Positions 29,540-38,581 of a stretch of 64,000 bases of DNA are shown here, piece after piece (position 1 is the stretch's first letter; each line of letters begins with the position of its first letter). The DNA lies in the NCBI RefSeq assembly GCF_024205705.1, contig NZ_CP073115.1:434001-498000 (forward strand), given 5' to 3'. Made by a program: the position numbers and the translations under genes. The notes under the pieces were generated by a model, which was given only the letters and a program-made list of their open reading frames with translations, had not been told where the DNA came from and did not search any database. Origin of the DNA: Neisseria subflava (GTDB lineage: Bacteria > Pseudomonadota > Gammaproteobacteria > Burkholderiales > Neisseriaceae).

Positions 29540-31536
29540 ACGATTCAGACGGCCATAACAAAGTCGTGAGCGTTTCTTCCGGCAAAAAAACAGCCATGAG
29601 TCACGATAGCCACCTCAGTTCAGTCAAAGAAAACAAAATTGACGATCATACCGAAAACAGGGCAGGTGTCTCTGGAAAATACCGCGTGTATCAATCTAAA
29701 GAGTATGGTAATTATGTTCGTGTGAATGATTTTGGTGCCGATGCGCAGGGTAAAAAAGACAGCCTTCAGGCATTTAAAGCGGCTTTAGAAGCTGCTCATA
29801 AAGAAAAAGCCATGGTCTTCTTGGATGGTACCTACTATATTTCCAACCAGATTGTGATGGATAAAACCGTTTCCGGCGCACGCGGTTTGTTTGGTTCGGG
29901 GATGGGTAAAACCAAAGTAACGTTTGATAAGGCGCAGACAGGCGTGTTCAATCCGAACACCAACCATGATGACATTCGCCAATTTGCCGGTATCTTGATC
30001 GATGGACAAAACAATAAAACCATTGCCAACTTGTCGGTTCAATATACCAACCCTGATTTTTACCGCAAAGGCTTAAGCTATTTTGGCAAGGTAAACGGCA
30101 TTTTGGTGAACGATGCGGACAATACTTTAATCAGTAAAGTAGAGGTTTCCGGTGCCAATCGTGCTGGTGTGATGTTCACGTCGACCGCTTCTTTGGAAAA
30201 GGAAAAAGGTCAAAAGCTGACCTTTAAAGAGCGCGTACAAAGCGGCGAAATTGATGAAAAATATGAAGCGCTGCCTTTGGGTGAAAACAACCGTATTGTT
30301 GATTCGTATCTGCACCACAACCGCGTTGCCGGTGCGCTGATCGGTTTCCAACAAAACTTTATCGGCGAGGGCAACCGTTTGGATTGGAACGGCCACGAAG
30401 CGGACGGCGGTACCGGCTACGGTATGGCTGTGGTTGCGGGCAGCTACAATTACGGTGTCACATACCGTAAAAACACGACCAACCACAACTACCGCAAAGG
30501 CTTGGATGTGCATGATGGTACAGGCATTGTCATTGAAGACAATGTGTTAACAGGTGACCGGCTGTATGGTATTGCTGCTTACAACCGCCAGTTTTCTATG
30601 GATAAAGTCAAAATTACCGGCAATACCATTATCCAAGACCCGAGCTTCCGTTTGAATGTTGATGATGACTTGGGCAAGTACTACCACATGTATTCAGGTA
30701 TCCAGGTGCAAACCAATACCCAATACAAAGATTTGTACTCGGCTAACAAAGGCTATTTCGATATCAGCAATAATGTCATTAAAAATCTGACAGTTTATCA
30801 AAACAATATTCAGACCTACGCGATTGAGTTCCGTAACCATGAAAGCAAAATGGATTACACGCTCAATATGGCAAACAACAAGATCAGCGGCGAATCCACC
30901 AAATATCTGATTGCCGTTATCAACGATACCTACGACCGCGTTTTATCTAAAAACGGCATTGGTAGTGGTACCATTACTATTAGCGGCAACGATGCCGATA
31001 TCGGCAAGATTATGAAAGGTGCAGTACCGGTTTATGTGGAAGAACATCATGGCAATGTCGCTATGCATGGTGCGGTGACCATTCACAACAACAAAATTTC
31101 CGTGCGTGAAAAATCTGACGGCTATGTCGAATTTGCTTATTTGAAAAGTAATGCCAAAGAGTACAACATCACCAATAACACATTAAAACTTGGTGGTGCC
31201 CTGGATGATGTTTTGGTAGACGTACACAGTACCAGCCCTAAGGGCAAGGCATCTTTAAATGTAGCCAACAATAAAATCATGACGGACATCAAAGACGAAC
31301 TGTATGATTCATGGTTGCGCTTTGAAAATAACATCAAAACGTATTCAGAAGGCAATAGCCATAACGGCGAAGCGCTGACAAAGGTGAATACGACCGGCAG
31401 TAAAGTTGTTTTGAGCGATATCTTGTCAGAAGCCAGCTATATTGTCGCAACAACTAAAGATACTGTGTATCACCATACTAAGAATGTGTATACATCAGGA
31501 GTGGAAGAACATCATACAACGACAGGGATTTTGTAA
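29521..31536 (+). CDS. right-handed parallel beta-helix (pectate-lyase-like) protein
   Basis: This frame continues the preceding coiled-coil ORF after an apparent frameshift. It has a typical pectate_lyase_3 opening (VNDFGADAQGKKDSLQAFKA ... FLDGTYYISNQIVM), then many short beta-helix repeats with NN(K/T)I and N-ladder patterns to the end. Residues D329-V330-H331 in RKGLDVHDGTG lie where alginate C5-epimerase A-modules carry DPH, so a polysaccharide epimerase or lyase role is possible; this is inference. No signal peptide or autotransporter domain is seen, so how it would be exported is unclear. AT-rich upstream DNA and isolation from relatives suggest horizontal transfer. The start may be used only if the upstream frame is restored. 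Confidence 0.75.
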   Translation: MHKKILNDSDGHNKVVSVSSGKKTAMSHDSHLSSVKENKIDDHTENRAGVSGKYRVYQSKEYGNYVRVNDFGADAQGKKDSLQAFKAALEAAHKEKAMVFLDGTYYISNQIVMDKTVSGARGLFGSGMGKTKVTFDKAQTGVFNPNTNHDDIRQFAGILIDGQNNKTIANLSVQYTNPDFYRKGLSYFGKVNGILVNDADNTLISKVEVSGANRAGVMFTSTASLEKEKGQKLTFKERVQSGEIDEKYEALPLGENNRIVDSYLHHNRVAGALIGFQQNFIGEGNRLDWNGHEADGGTGYGMAVVAGSYNYGVTYRKNTTNHNYRKGLDVHDGTGIVIEDNVLTGDRLYGIAAYNRQFSMDKVKITGNTIIQDPSFRLNVDDDLGKYYHMYSGIQVQTNTQYKDLYSANKGYFDISNNVIKNLTVYQNNIQTYAIEFRNHESKMDYTLNMANNKISGESTKYLIAVINDTYDRVLSKNGIGSGTITISGNDADIGKIMKGAVPVYVEEHHGNVAMHGAVTIHNNKISVREKSDGYVEFAYLKSNAKEYNITNNTLKLGGALDDVLVDVHSTSPKGKASLNVANNKIMTDIKDELYDSWLRFENNIKTYSEGNSHNGEALTKVNTTGSKVVLSDILSEASYIVATTKDTVYHHTKNVYTSGVEEHHTTTGIL

Positions 31537-31578
31537 GCTGTTGAAGCTGTAATCTTTATGGTTTAAATATCGATAAAG

Positions 31579-31617
31579 AAAAAAGGCCGTCTGAAAATTT
31601 TCAGACGGCCTTTTCAT
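31579..31617. terminator. bidirectional DUS-pair terminator
   Basis: AAAAGGCCGTCTGAAAAT faces TTTCAGACGGCCTTTTC between the convergent beta-helix gene and metE. Confidence 0.85.
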
Positions 31618-31627
31618 CTAACTCACA

Positions 31628-33904
31628 TTATTTAGCCAGTTCGGCACGCAGTTTGTGGGTTACGTTCATCATTACTTGGAGTTGTTCCAAAGTTTCTTTC
31701 CAGCCGCGTGTTTTCAGGCCGCAGTCCGGGTTAACCCACAGACGTTCAACCGGTACAACCTCGATGGCTTTGCGCAACAGGTGCTCAACTTCAGCTTCAG
31801 TCGGTACGCGTGGGCTGTGGATGTCGTAAACACCTGGGCCGATGTCGTTCGGGTATTTGAACTCGCCGAACGCAGTCAAGAGCTCCATATCGGAACGTGA
31901 AGTTTCGATGGTGATGACGTCAGCGTCCATAGCGGCGATGGCTGGCAGGATGTCGTTGAACTCAGAGTAGCACATATGAGTGTGGATTTGGGTGCTGTCT
32001 TCGCAACCGGTAGAGGACAGGCGGAAAGATTCGCCGGCCCAGTCCAGGTAGGCATCCCAATCGGCACGTTTCAAAGGCAGACCTTCGCGGATAGCAGGTT
32101 CGTCAATTTGGATGACTTTAATGCCGGCTTTTTCCAGATCCAATACTTCGTCGTTCAGAGCCAGTGCGATTTGTTTGCACACGGTAGAGCGAGGAATGTC
32201 GTTGCGGACGAAAGACCATTGCAGGATGGTAACAGGGCCGGTCAACATACCTTTCATCGGACGTTTGGTCAGGCTTTGAGCGTAAGTAGACCAAGCCACG
32301 GTCATGGCTTCAGGACGGCTTACGTCACCAAAGATGATAGGTGGTTTAACGCAGCGTGAGCCGTAGCTTTGTACCCAGCCGTATTGGGTGAATGCAAAAC
32401 CGCTCAACAGTTCGCCGAAGTATTCAACCATGTCGTTACGCTCGGCTTCGCCGTGTACCAGTACGTCCAAGTCCAGTTTTTCTTGCTCTTCAACCACCAA
32501 GGCGATTTCTTTTTTCATCGCGGCTTCGTAATCAGCGGCAGACAGTTCGCCTTTTTTGAAGGCGGCGCGTGCGTGGCGGATTTCGTTAGTTTGAGGGAAA
32601 GAACCGATGTTGGTAGTCGGCAGCAGAGGCAGGTTCAACCATGCTTGTTGCGCTTTGATACGGTCGGCAAATGGAGATTTGCGTTGGTCTGCGTTGGCAG
32701 GCAAATCGGCCAGGCGTTTAGCAACGTCTGCACGGTGGATTTCGCTGCTGTTGGCACGGGAGTCGGCAGCTGCTTGGCTGGCGGCCAGTTCTTCGGCAAC
32801 AGAATCACGGCCTTCGTTTAATGCGGCTTTCAGAACGCGCAATTCTTGGGTTTTTTGCAGGGTGAATGCCAACCAAGAGTACAGATCAGGTTTGTTGGCT
32901 TTCAGTTTTTCTTCAACTGACAAGTCAAATGGAGTGTGCAGCAGAGAGCAAGAGCTGGAGATCCACAAACGGTCGCCCAGTTTGGCTTGCAGAGGCTCGA
33001 CAGTTTCCAACACTTTGTTCAGGTTGGCGCGCCAAATGTTGCGGCCGTCGATAACGCCGGCAGACAGAACTTTGTCGTAGTCGGCAAATGCGTCCAGTTG
33101 TTCAGGAGCGCGTACCAAATCGATGTGCAGGCCGTCAACAGGCAGGGATTTCAGCAAAGCCGCGTGTTCGGCAACAGAACCGAAGTAAGTGCTCAACAGG
33201 ATTTTGGCGCTTACTTTGCTCAAAGTAGCGTAAACGTCTTTGTATGCTTCTACCCATTCTTTAGGCAGGTCAACAGTCAAAGCTGGCTCGTCGATTTGAA
33301 TCCACTCGGCACCGGCTTCAACCAAAGCAGTCAGGATTTCAACGTAAACAGGCAACAGTTTAGGCAACAGGCTCAGACGGTCGAATTCAACAGCGCCTTT
33401 TTCTTTACCAACCCACAGGAAAGTCAACGGACCAACAACGGTTGGTTTGGCTTTCAAGCCCAAAGCTTGGGCTTCTTGCAGTTGTTGAACGTAGTGTTTG
33501 GCGTTGGCTTTAAATTCGGTATCGGCGTGGAATTCAGGCACCAAGTAGTGGTAGTTGGTGTCGAACCATTTGGTCATTTCGATAGCGAATTGGTCTTTAT
33601 TACCACGGGCCAGTTGGAAGAATTGTTCCAAAGACAGGTTTTGGCTGTCGAAGCCGAAGCGGGCAGGGATGGCACCGGTGGCAACTTGCAGGTCGAGGAT
33701 GTGGTCGTAGAAAGTGAAATCGCCTGCAGCAACGAAATCAGCGTTGGCAGCAGCTTGGTGTTTCCAGTTTTTCTCGCGCAAGTCTTTAGCAACAGCCAGC
33801 AATTCTTGCTCGCTGATTTCTTTGCGCCAGTATTTTTCTTGTGCGAATTTCAATTCGCGGAAGGCACCGACGCGCGGGAAGCCTGAAAAATGTAATGTTG
33901 TCAT
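31628..33904 (-). CDS. metE: cobalamin-independent methionine synthase
   Basis: MetE transfers a methyl group from 5-methyltetrahydropteroyl-triglutamate to homocysteine, making methionine without B12. The 758-residue protein has both duplicated barrel domains. The N-terminal one starts FSGFPRVGAFRELKFAQEKY; the C-terminal catalytic one has zinc ligands in IHTHMCYSEF (H, C) and VNPDCGLKTR (C). Full length for the family. The gene lies 89 bases downstream of metF on the same strand, so the two form a methyl-supply operon that feeds metK. Confidence 0.97.
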   Translation of the reverse strand: MTTLHFSGFPRVGAFRELKFAQEKYWRKEISEQELLAVAKDLREKNWKHQAAANADFVAAGDFTFYDHILDLQVATGAIPARFGFDSQNLSLEQFFQLARGNKDQFAIEMTKWFDTNYHYLVPEFHADTEFKANAKHYVQQLQEAQALGLKAKPTVVGPLTFLWVGKEKGAVEFDRLSLLPKLLPVYVEILTALVEAGAEWIQIDEPALTVDLPKEWVEAYKDVYATLSKVSAKILLSTYFGSVAEHAALLKSLPVDGLHIDLVRAPEQLDAFADYDKVLSAGVIDGRNIWRANLNKVLETVEPLQAKLGDRLWISSSCSLLHTPFDLSVEEKLKANKPDLYSWLAFTLQKTQELRVLKAALNEGRDSVAEELAASQAAADSRANSSEIHRADVAKRLADLPANADQRKSPFADRIKAQQAWLNLPLLPTTNIGSFPQTNEIRHARAAFKKGELSAADYEAAMKKEIALVVEEQEKLDLDVLVHGEAERNDMVEYFGELLSGFAFTQYGWVQSYGSRCVKPPIIFGDVSRPEAMTVAWSTYAQSLTKRPMKGMLTGPVTILQWSFVRNDIPRSTVCKQIALALNDEVLDLEKAGIKVIQIDEPAIREGLPLKRADWDAYLDWAGESFRLSSTGCEDSTQIHTHMCYSEFNDILPAIAAMDADVITIETSRSDMELLTAFGEFKYPNDIGPGVYDIHSPRVPTEAEVEHLLRKAIEVVPVERLWVNPDCGLKTRGWKETLEQLQVMMNVTHKLRAELAK

Positions 33905-33993
33905 GTTAACTCTCCTAGTTGGAATTTTGAATCAGGCCGGTATGGCCTGAATGTTCGATATTGTAAATCAGAATGGTGAGGCCGTCTGTTTTA

Positions 33994-34875
33994 TTAACGG
34001 GGGCGCACACCCAAAATATGGCAGATGGCGTAAGTCAGTTCGCTGCGGTTGAGGGTGTAGAAGTGGAAGTCTTTGACACCTTCGCGCGAGAGGACTTTGA
34101 CCATGTCGATGGCGATGCTGGCGGCAACAAGGTTGCGCGTGCCTTGGTCGTCATCCAAACCTTCGTACATTTTAGACAGCCAGCTTGGGATTTTGACGTT
34201 GGTCACTTGGGCCATTTTGGTCAATTGTTTGAAATTGGTTACAGGCAGGATGCCGGGAACAATTTCAACGTCAATGCCCATCATCACGCAACGGTCGCGG
34301 AAGCGCAGATAGCTTTCCACGTCGAAGAAGAATTGGGTAATAACGTGGTTGGCACCCGCATCGATTTTGCGTTTCAGATTGATCAAGTCGGCTTGGGCAG
34401 ATTTGGCTTCCGGGTGCACCTCAGGGTAGGCCGCTACGGAAATGTCAAAGTCGGCAACGGAGCGCAACAGTTTGACCAAATCTTCGGCATAGAAAGGTTT
34501 TTTCTCATAGCCGGGCGGCTCGTCACCACGCAGGGCAACAATGCGGCGGATGCCGCTGTCCCAATAGTCTTTGGCGATTTGACGCAACTCGTCAGGGCTG
34601 GCATCGATACCGGTCAAGTGAGGGGCTGCGTCAAGACCGGTTTCTTGTTTGATGCGTTTAACGATACTGTGTGTGCGATCGCGTTCGCCGGAGTTTGCAC
34701 CGTAGGTTACGGAAACGAATTTCGGATGCAAAGTTTGCAGGCGATGGATGGAATCCCATAGCATGGTTTCCATTTGTTCGTTTTTCGGCGGGAAAAATTC
34801 GAACGAAACATTGATGTCGCCTTTCAAATCAGAAAGGCTGTTGTTTAAAGCGGCGATTTCTCTAGCGTGATTCAT
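33994..34875 (-). CDS. metF: methylenetetrahydrofolate reductase
   Basis: MetF reduces 5,10-methylene-THF to 5-methyl-THF, the methyl donor for MetE, using FAD and NADH. The 293-residue protein has the family motifs FEFFPPKNEQMETMLW (residues about 26-41), SVTYGANSGERDRTHSIV, ALRGDEPPG and the barrel segment GANHVITQFFFDVESYLRF. Length is standard. metE lies downstream on the same strand with no clear terminator between them. An uptake core (GGCCGTCTG) lies in the gap. Confidence 0.97.
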   Translation of the reverse strand: MNHAREIAALNNSLSDLKGDINVSFEFFPPKNEQMETMLWDSIHRLQTLHPKFVSVTYGANSGERDRTHSIVKRIKQETGLDAAPHLTGIDASPDELRQIAKDYWDSGIRRIVALRGDEPPGYEKKPFYAEDLVKLLRSVADFDISVAAYPEVHPEAKSAQADLINLKRKIDAGANHVITQFFFDVESYLRFRDRCVMMGIDVEIVPGILPVTNFKQLTKMAQVTNVKIPSWLSKMYEGLDDDQGTRNLVAASIAIDMVKVLSREGVKDFHFYTLNRSELTYAICHILGVRPR

Positions 34876-34987
34876 GCTTATGCACCTTCTGCATATCTTT
34901 TATTTGTTGTCAGACTGCATAATAAATTTGAGGTTAGTATGAGTCAATTTCGAAATTTTCCGAAATTGTATGAATAGATTTAATAAA

Positions 34988-35020
34988 GACCTCAGGCCGT
35001 CTGAAAAATAGCCTGAGGTC
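34988..35020 (-). terminator. iscX terminator with a DUS inside the hairpin
   Basis: A perfect 10-bp stem (GACCTCAGGC / GCCTGAGGTC) surrounds a DUS, AGGCCGTCTGAAA, which overlaps the left arm. On the minus strand it is followed by TTTATT, so it ends iscX. A lone DUS is here used as loop sequence instead of as a pair. Confidence 0.75.
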
Positions 35021-35044
35021 TTGTTTGATGTAAGGGAAGAAAGC

Positions 35045-35242
35045 TTATTCTGCTTCATCTATCCATGCTTGTTGCACAGCTTCGAGAATACGCTCGCCGC
35101 AACGCGCTGGGTCATCGTCAAATTCAGGCAAAGCCATAATCAGATCACGCAGTTGGGTAAAGCGTACGGTTTTCGGATCGATGCTGTCTCCGTGTAAGTC
35201 GTAGAGTTCTTCGGCGATGCGTTGGGTATCTGTCCATTTCAT
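35045..35242 (-). CDS. iscX: Fe-S cluster assembly protein IscX
   Basis: IscX (YfhJ) is a small acidic protein that binds IscS and modulates iron-sulfur cluster assembly. The 65-residue product starts MKWTDTQRIAEELYDLHGDS and has the conserved DPKTVRFTQLRDLIMALPEF and WIDEAE end. The ATG at 35242 has AAGGAA seven bases upstream; longer frames to 35359 lack support. Usually iscX follows fdx in the isc operon; here it stands alone. Confidence 0.92.
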   Translation of the reverse strand: MKWTDTQRIAEELYDLHGDSIDPKTVRFTQLRDLIMALPEFDDDPARCGERILEAVQQAWIDEAE

Positions 35243-35541
35243 GATGTGTTCCTTTATTGAGTTTGGGCTATTAGTAATTATTTTAATCAAGAAGAAGTCG
35301 GACTGCCAGATTGTTTTACAGAAGATGGGCAGATAAATGATGGCGCTATTTTTTAACAAAATAGCATAGTTGCGTTAAAATACGGCAAGACACTTAAAAT
35401 TCACGGCAATCTGCCGTTTTATACTTTCTATTCCGTTTTGAATGATTTGGTTTTCATGCAAAATTTACATTTCGCTATGCAACCAAATTTTTTGGAACGG
35501 CTCTTAAGACAATCCATCGCTTAAAAATAAAAGGAAAAAAG

Positions 35542-36162
35542 ATGAATAACGCACTCAACGCCAAGCTGTCCAAACTGATTTACGCGCTCGCTTCCGATGA
35601 TCCGGAATATCTGTCTAAAGCAGGCGCATTTGACCGTTTGCTGTTGTTGGTTCGTGAACTTTATCGGATGCTGGACGAAACAGAAGGTTTGAAGCAGCTG
35701 GTGTTCCGTCTGTATTACGGCAAGCATTATGGTTTGATTAAACTGGATGCCGCTTCACCCAATGACGATGCAGGCGCATTGAGGTTGAAACGTTGGATGG
35801 TTTATTCGCGTATCGCAGAGCGTATCGAAAATTGCGGCAAGCATTTGTCGGTCGTACTTGAAGATGCAGTGTTAGAAAATGGCGCGGACAAATCTCATTA
35901 TATAGATGAAGCCAATGCCATTATCGAGCGTTTCGGTTTGGTAAGGGATGAGGCAGCACTTTCGGCGATTGAGGCAGAGGAAGCGTTGAAAACAGAGCAA
36001 GAGTTGCAGGCGACAAGCGAGCCTCAAAAATCTGCTCCTAAGCATCACGGCAATATGCATCAAATCAGAATTCAAGAAAAAATCGAAAATTATTCTGCTA
36101 CTCAGAAGGTGGCTGCTATGCAGATTTCGCGTATGCGTTTTATTTTTCCTCATATCGAATAG
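35542..36162 (+). CDS. hypothetical protein (206 aa)
   Basis: I do not recognise this protein. It starts at an ATG preceded by AAAAGGAAAAAAG. It is predicted to be mostly helical and soluble, with no signal peptide or membrane segment. Notable stretches are RLLLLVRELYRMLDETEGLK and KRWMVYSRIAERIENCGKHL, then an acidic, glutamate-rich linker and a basic C-terminus (MQISRMRFIFPHIE). Codon use looks like its neighbours. It ends just before a terminator and the mobile-element region. Confidence 0.65.
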   Translation: MNNALNAKLSKLIYALASDDPEYLSKAGAFDRLLLLVRELYRMLDETEGLKQLVFRLYYGKHYGLIKLDAASPNDDAGALRLKRWMVYSRIAERIENCGKHLSVVLEDAVLENGADKSHYIDEANAIIERFGLVRDEAALSAIEAEEALKTEQELQATSEPQKSAPKHHGNMHQIRIQEKIENYSATQKVAAMQISRMRFIFPHIE

Positions 36163-36280
36163 TTTGGGATGTAATGAAAAGATGATATATTGACCTGTCA
36201 ATTATTAAAATAGGTTAATTTATTATATTTATGTTTTTAATAGATATTTAATTATTGCATTTTCCACAGAAACGACAAAG

Positions 36281-36310
36281 AACGGCTGTTTTTACAGCCG
36301 TTTTGTTTTG
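36281..36310 (+). terminator. terminator before mobile region
   Basis: AACGGCTGT...ACAGCCGTT with a short T loop, followed by TTGTTTTG. It suits transcripts reading from the 206-aa gene. Confidence 0.75.
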
Positions 36311-36320
36311 TATAAATTCG

Positions 36321-36703
36321 TTAAACCGTCTGATGTCGCGCTTTATCAAACGGCTTTTTAGACTTGTGTATATAAAATGCGATTTTTGCCAATTTCTGCA
36401 TTAGTGCAACGATGATTATCATCTTAGGCTTTTTTGCCGCTTCTAAATTTCTGACAAGTTGAGGGAATGCATTCATGCGGTAGGCAACAAGGGCAGGCAT
36501 GAACAAGGCACGTTTTAATTGGCGGTTTCCGTATCGGCTCAATCTACCTTTTTTATTGACACTTGTTCCTGATTGTTCAATTTTTGGACTTAGACCGGCA
36601 AAGGCTACAAATTTATTCGCTGTTTCAAAATTTTTATCTGTGAGGTGTCTTAGTAGGATCACTGCGGTTTCTTTCCCTATTGTCGGTATGGTTTGTAGGT
36701 TTT
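36321..36703 (-). pseudogene. IS110-family transposase, C-terminal fragment
   Basis: Only the last 125 or so residues remain. They hold the transposase_20 domain with helix-hairpin-like LQTIPTIGKETAVILLRHLT and FVAFAGLSPKIEQSG, then KGRLSRYGNRQLKRALFMPA. The N-terminal DEDD catalytic domain is absent because the frame meets the com-dam prophage remnant at about 36704. IS110/Piv-type recombinases are associated with phage-related regions in Neisseria, so its position beside a prophage scar may not be chance. Confidence 0.8.
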
Positions 36704-36960
36704 GATAACGTCTTAAAATAATTATGTGCCGAACGTATCATCGCAAAAGCGAAAGAGTTGCGCTATTTGTAGGCAAATATAAATAAAAGGCCGTCTGAAT
36801 AAGGCGGCCTTTGGGAGGATTTTAAATATAAGTGGGACGGCGACGTAACAGTGCGGCAACACTGTTACGCCAGCCAAGCAGAGCATACCTGCATTGACTT
36901 CTAAGGCCGCCTTAGTCTCTAGAGATCGAGGCATTCTATCTGATACAGGAGTGGATGCAA

Positions 36961-37074
36961 ATGCAAATCTATCGTGAATTACGCTGTAAGTTTTGTGGGA
37001 AATTGCTGGCAAAAGGCAGCGGTTGTGTACAAATAAAGTGCACTCGTTGTAAAAGCATCAATTCTTTCAGCTAA
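36961..37074 (+). CDS. com: Com-family zinc-finger regulator, copy 2 (37 aa)
   Basis: It is identical to copy 1 except for two substitutions (A28 to T, N32 to S). Both CxxC pairs are kept, so the small protein could still be made. Its presumed target, the adjacent dam gene, is destroyed by insertions, leaving this copy without a cis target; it could still act on copy 1 in trans. Confidence 0.78.
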   Translation: MQIYRELRCKFCGKLLAKGSGCVQIKCTRCKSINSFS

Positions 37075-37185
37075 TTAATAAATCAAAAGAATGCCTTTGA
37101 GCATCATATTAAATCTGATTTAGAGCATCGCGAATGCCATAATTCAGGAGTATATATGATGCAAAAAATGCAACAAACATTACCT

Positions 37186-38390
37186 GAGACCTTTGCAAAA
37201 TTCCTTCCTCCCCCGATAACCGAAACCCCAATACAGTTTTTCGGCTGTTTTCGTTTCAAATATCCACTGATTCTACCCAAATTCCCCCTTAATCCCCCTT
37301 GGATACCTGATTAATCAGGCATCCAGCAGCCTTTTAGGCGGCAACAGGCGCACTTAGCCTGTTGGCGGCTTTCAATAGGTTCAAACACATCGCCTTCAGA
37401 TGGCTTTGCGCACTCACTTTACACAGACCAAAATAGGCTGCCCGCGCATAGCAGAATTTACGGTGCAACGTACCGAAGCTTTGTTCGACCACATAACGGG
37501 TCTTCAACAAATATCGGTTACGTTTGGTTTGCACTTCCGACAGCGGACGGTTGCGGTGGGCTTTGCGCATAATGCCGTCCTGCAGCCGATGCTCTTCCAG
37601 ATGTTGCCGGTTTTCCTTACTGACGTAGCCTTTATCGGCATAGACGGTCATACCTTCCAGCAAAGGCAACAGGTGTTTGCACTCATGGGCATTGGCGGGG
37701 GTAATGTGCAGTTTCTCGATATAGCCTTCCGCATCGGTACGGGTATGTTGTTTGTAACCGAGTTTGTAGAGGCCGTTTTTCTTTGTCCAGCGGGCATCTT
37801 TGTCCTTACTCGGTGTGGTTTGGCCGCTGACTTGTCCTTCCTCATCGACTTCTATAGCCTGGCGCTGTTTGCTGCCGGCGGTCTGAATAATGGTGGCGTC
37901 AATGACGGCGGCGGATGCTTTCTCTACTTTTAGGCCTTTTTCGGTCAGTTGGCGGTTAATCAGTTCCAGCAATTCGGACAGGGTGTCGTCTTGTGCCAGC
38001 CAGTTACGGTAACGGCATAAGGTGCTGTAATCGGGAATGCTCAGTTCGTCAAAATGGCAAAACAGGTTGAAATCGATGCGGGTGATGAGGCTGTGTTCGA
38101 GTTCGGGATCGGAGAGGCTGCCATTGTCCGAGCAGGACGGCTTTGAACATGGACAACAGGGGATAGGCGGGACGGCCGCGATGGTCTCGGAGGTAACGGG
38201 TTCTTTGACGATTCAGGTATTGTTCGATCGGCTGCTAATCAATCACTTGATCCAACTTCAATAGTGGGAAGCGGTCGATGTGTTTGGCAATCATGGCTTG
38301 TGCAGTTTGCTGGAAGAAGGTGCTCATGGAAAATCCCCTAAATGTCTTGATGGGAATTTAGGGGATTTTGGGGAATTTTGCAAAGGTCTC
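37186..38390 (-). mobile_element. IS5-family (IS1106-like) element, full length, 1205 bp
   Basis: It is bounded by perfect inverted ends GAGACCTTTGCAAAATTCC / GGAATTTTGCAAAGGTCTC and flanked by TACCT on both sides (37181-37185 and 38391-38395), which is the apparent target duplication. It lies inside dam copy 2. Its transposase is broken, so it is not autonomous. Confidence 0.88.
37334..38327 (-). pseudogene. IS5-family transposase with stop codon and frameshift
   Basis: Starting at 38327 (MSTFFQQTAQAMIAKHIDRF), tryptophan codon 31 is changed to TAG (38235-38237), where the copy at 4359 has TGG. Two bases (TG) are then missing near 38119. From about 38118 to the stop at 37334 the frame is open, with the DDE domain (VVDATIIQT, ADKGYVSKENR, VVEQSFGTLHRKF). 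Both copies in this window are dead, so any mobility needs a transposase made elsewhere. Confidence 0.9.
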
Positions 38391-38581
38391 TACCTATTAT
38401 CCCCTGGATGGGCGACAAACGTCGTTTGGCAAAACATCTTTTGCCTATGTTCCCCGAGCATTCTTGTTATGTTGAGTTGTTTTCCGGTGGCGCAGCGTTG
38501 TTCTTTATGCGCCCAACGCCTGCTAAAGTAGAGGTACTCAACGACATCAACGGACAGCTCATCAATCTCTATCGTGTGGTA

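Noticed and set aside
32936..33886. 316-residue open frame opposite metE
   Set aside because: Shadow of metE; composition (glutamine/phenylalanine/valine runs) is typical of reverse-frame artefacts.
33905..33993. Riboswitch in the metF-metE gap
   Set aside because: Only 89 bases long with a DUS core and no stable multi-stem structure or terminator that I can see.
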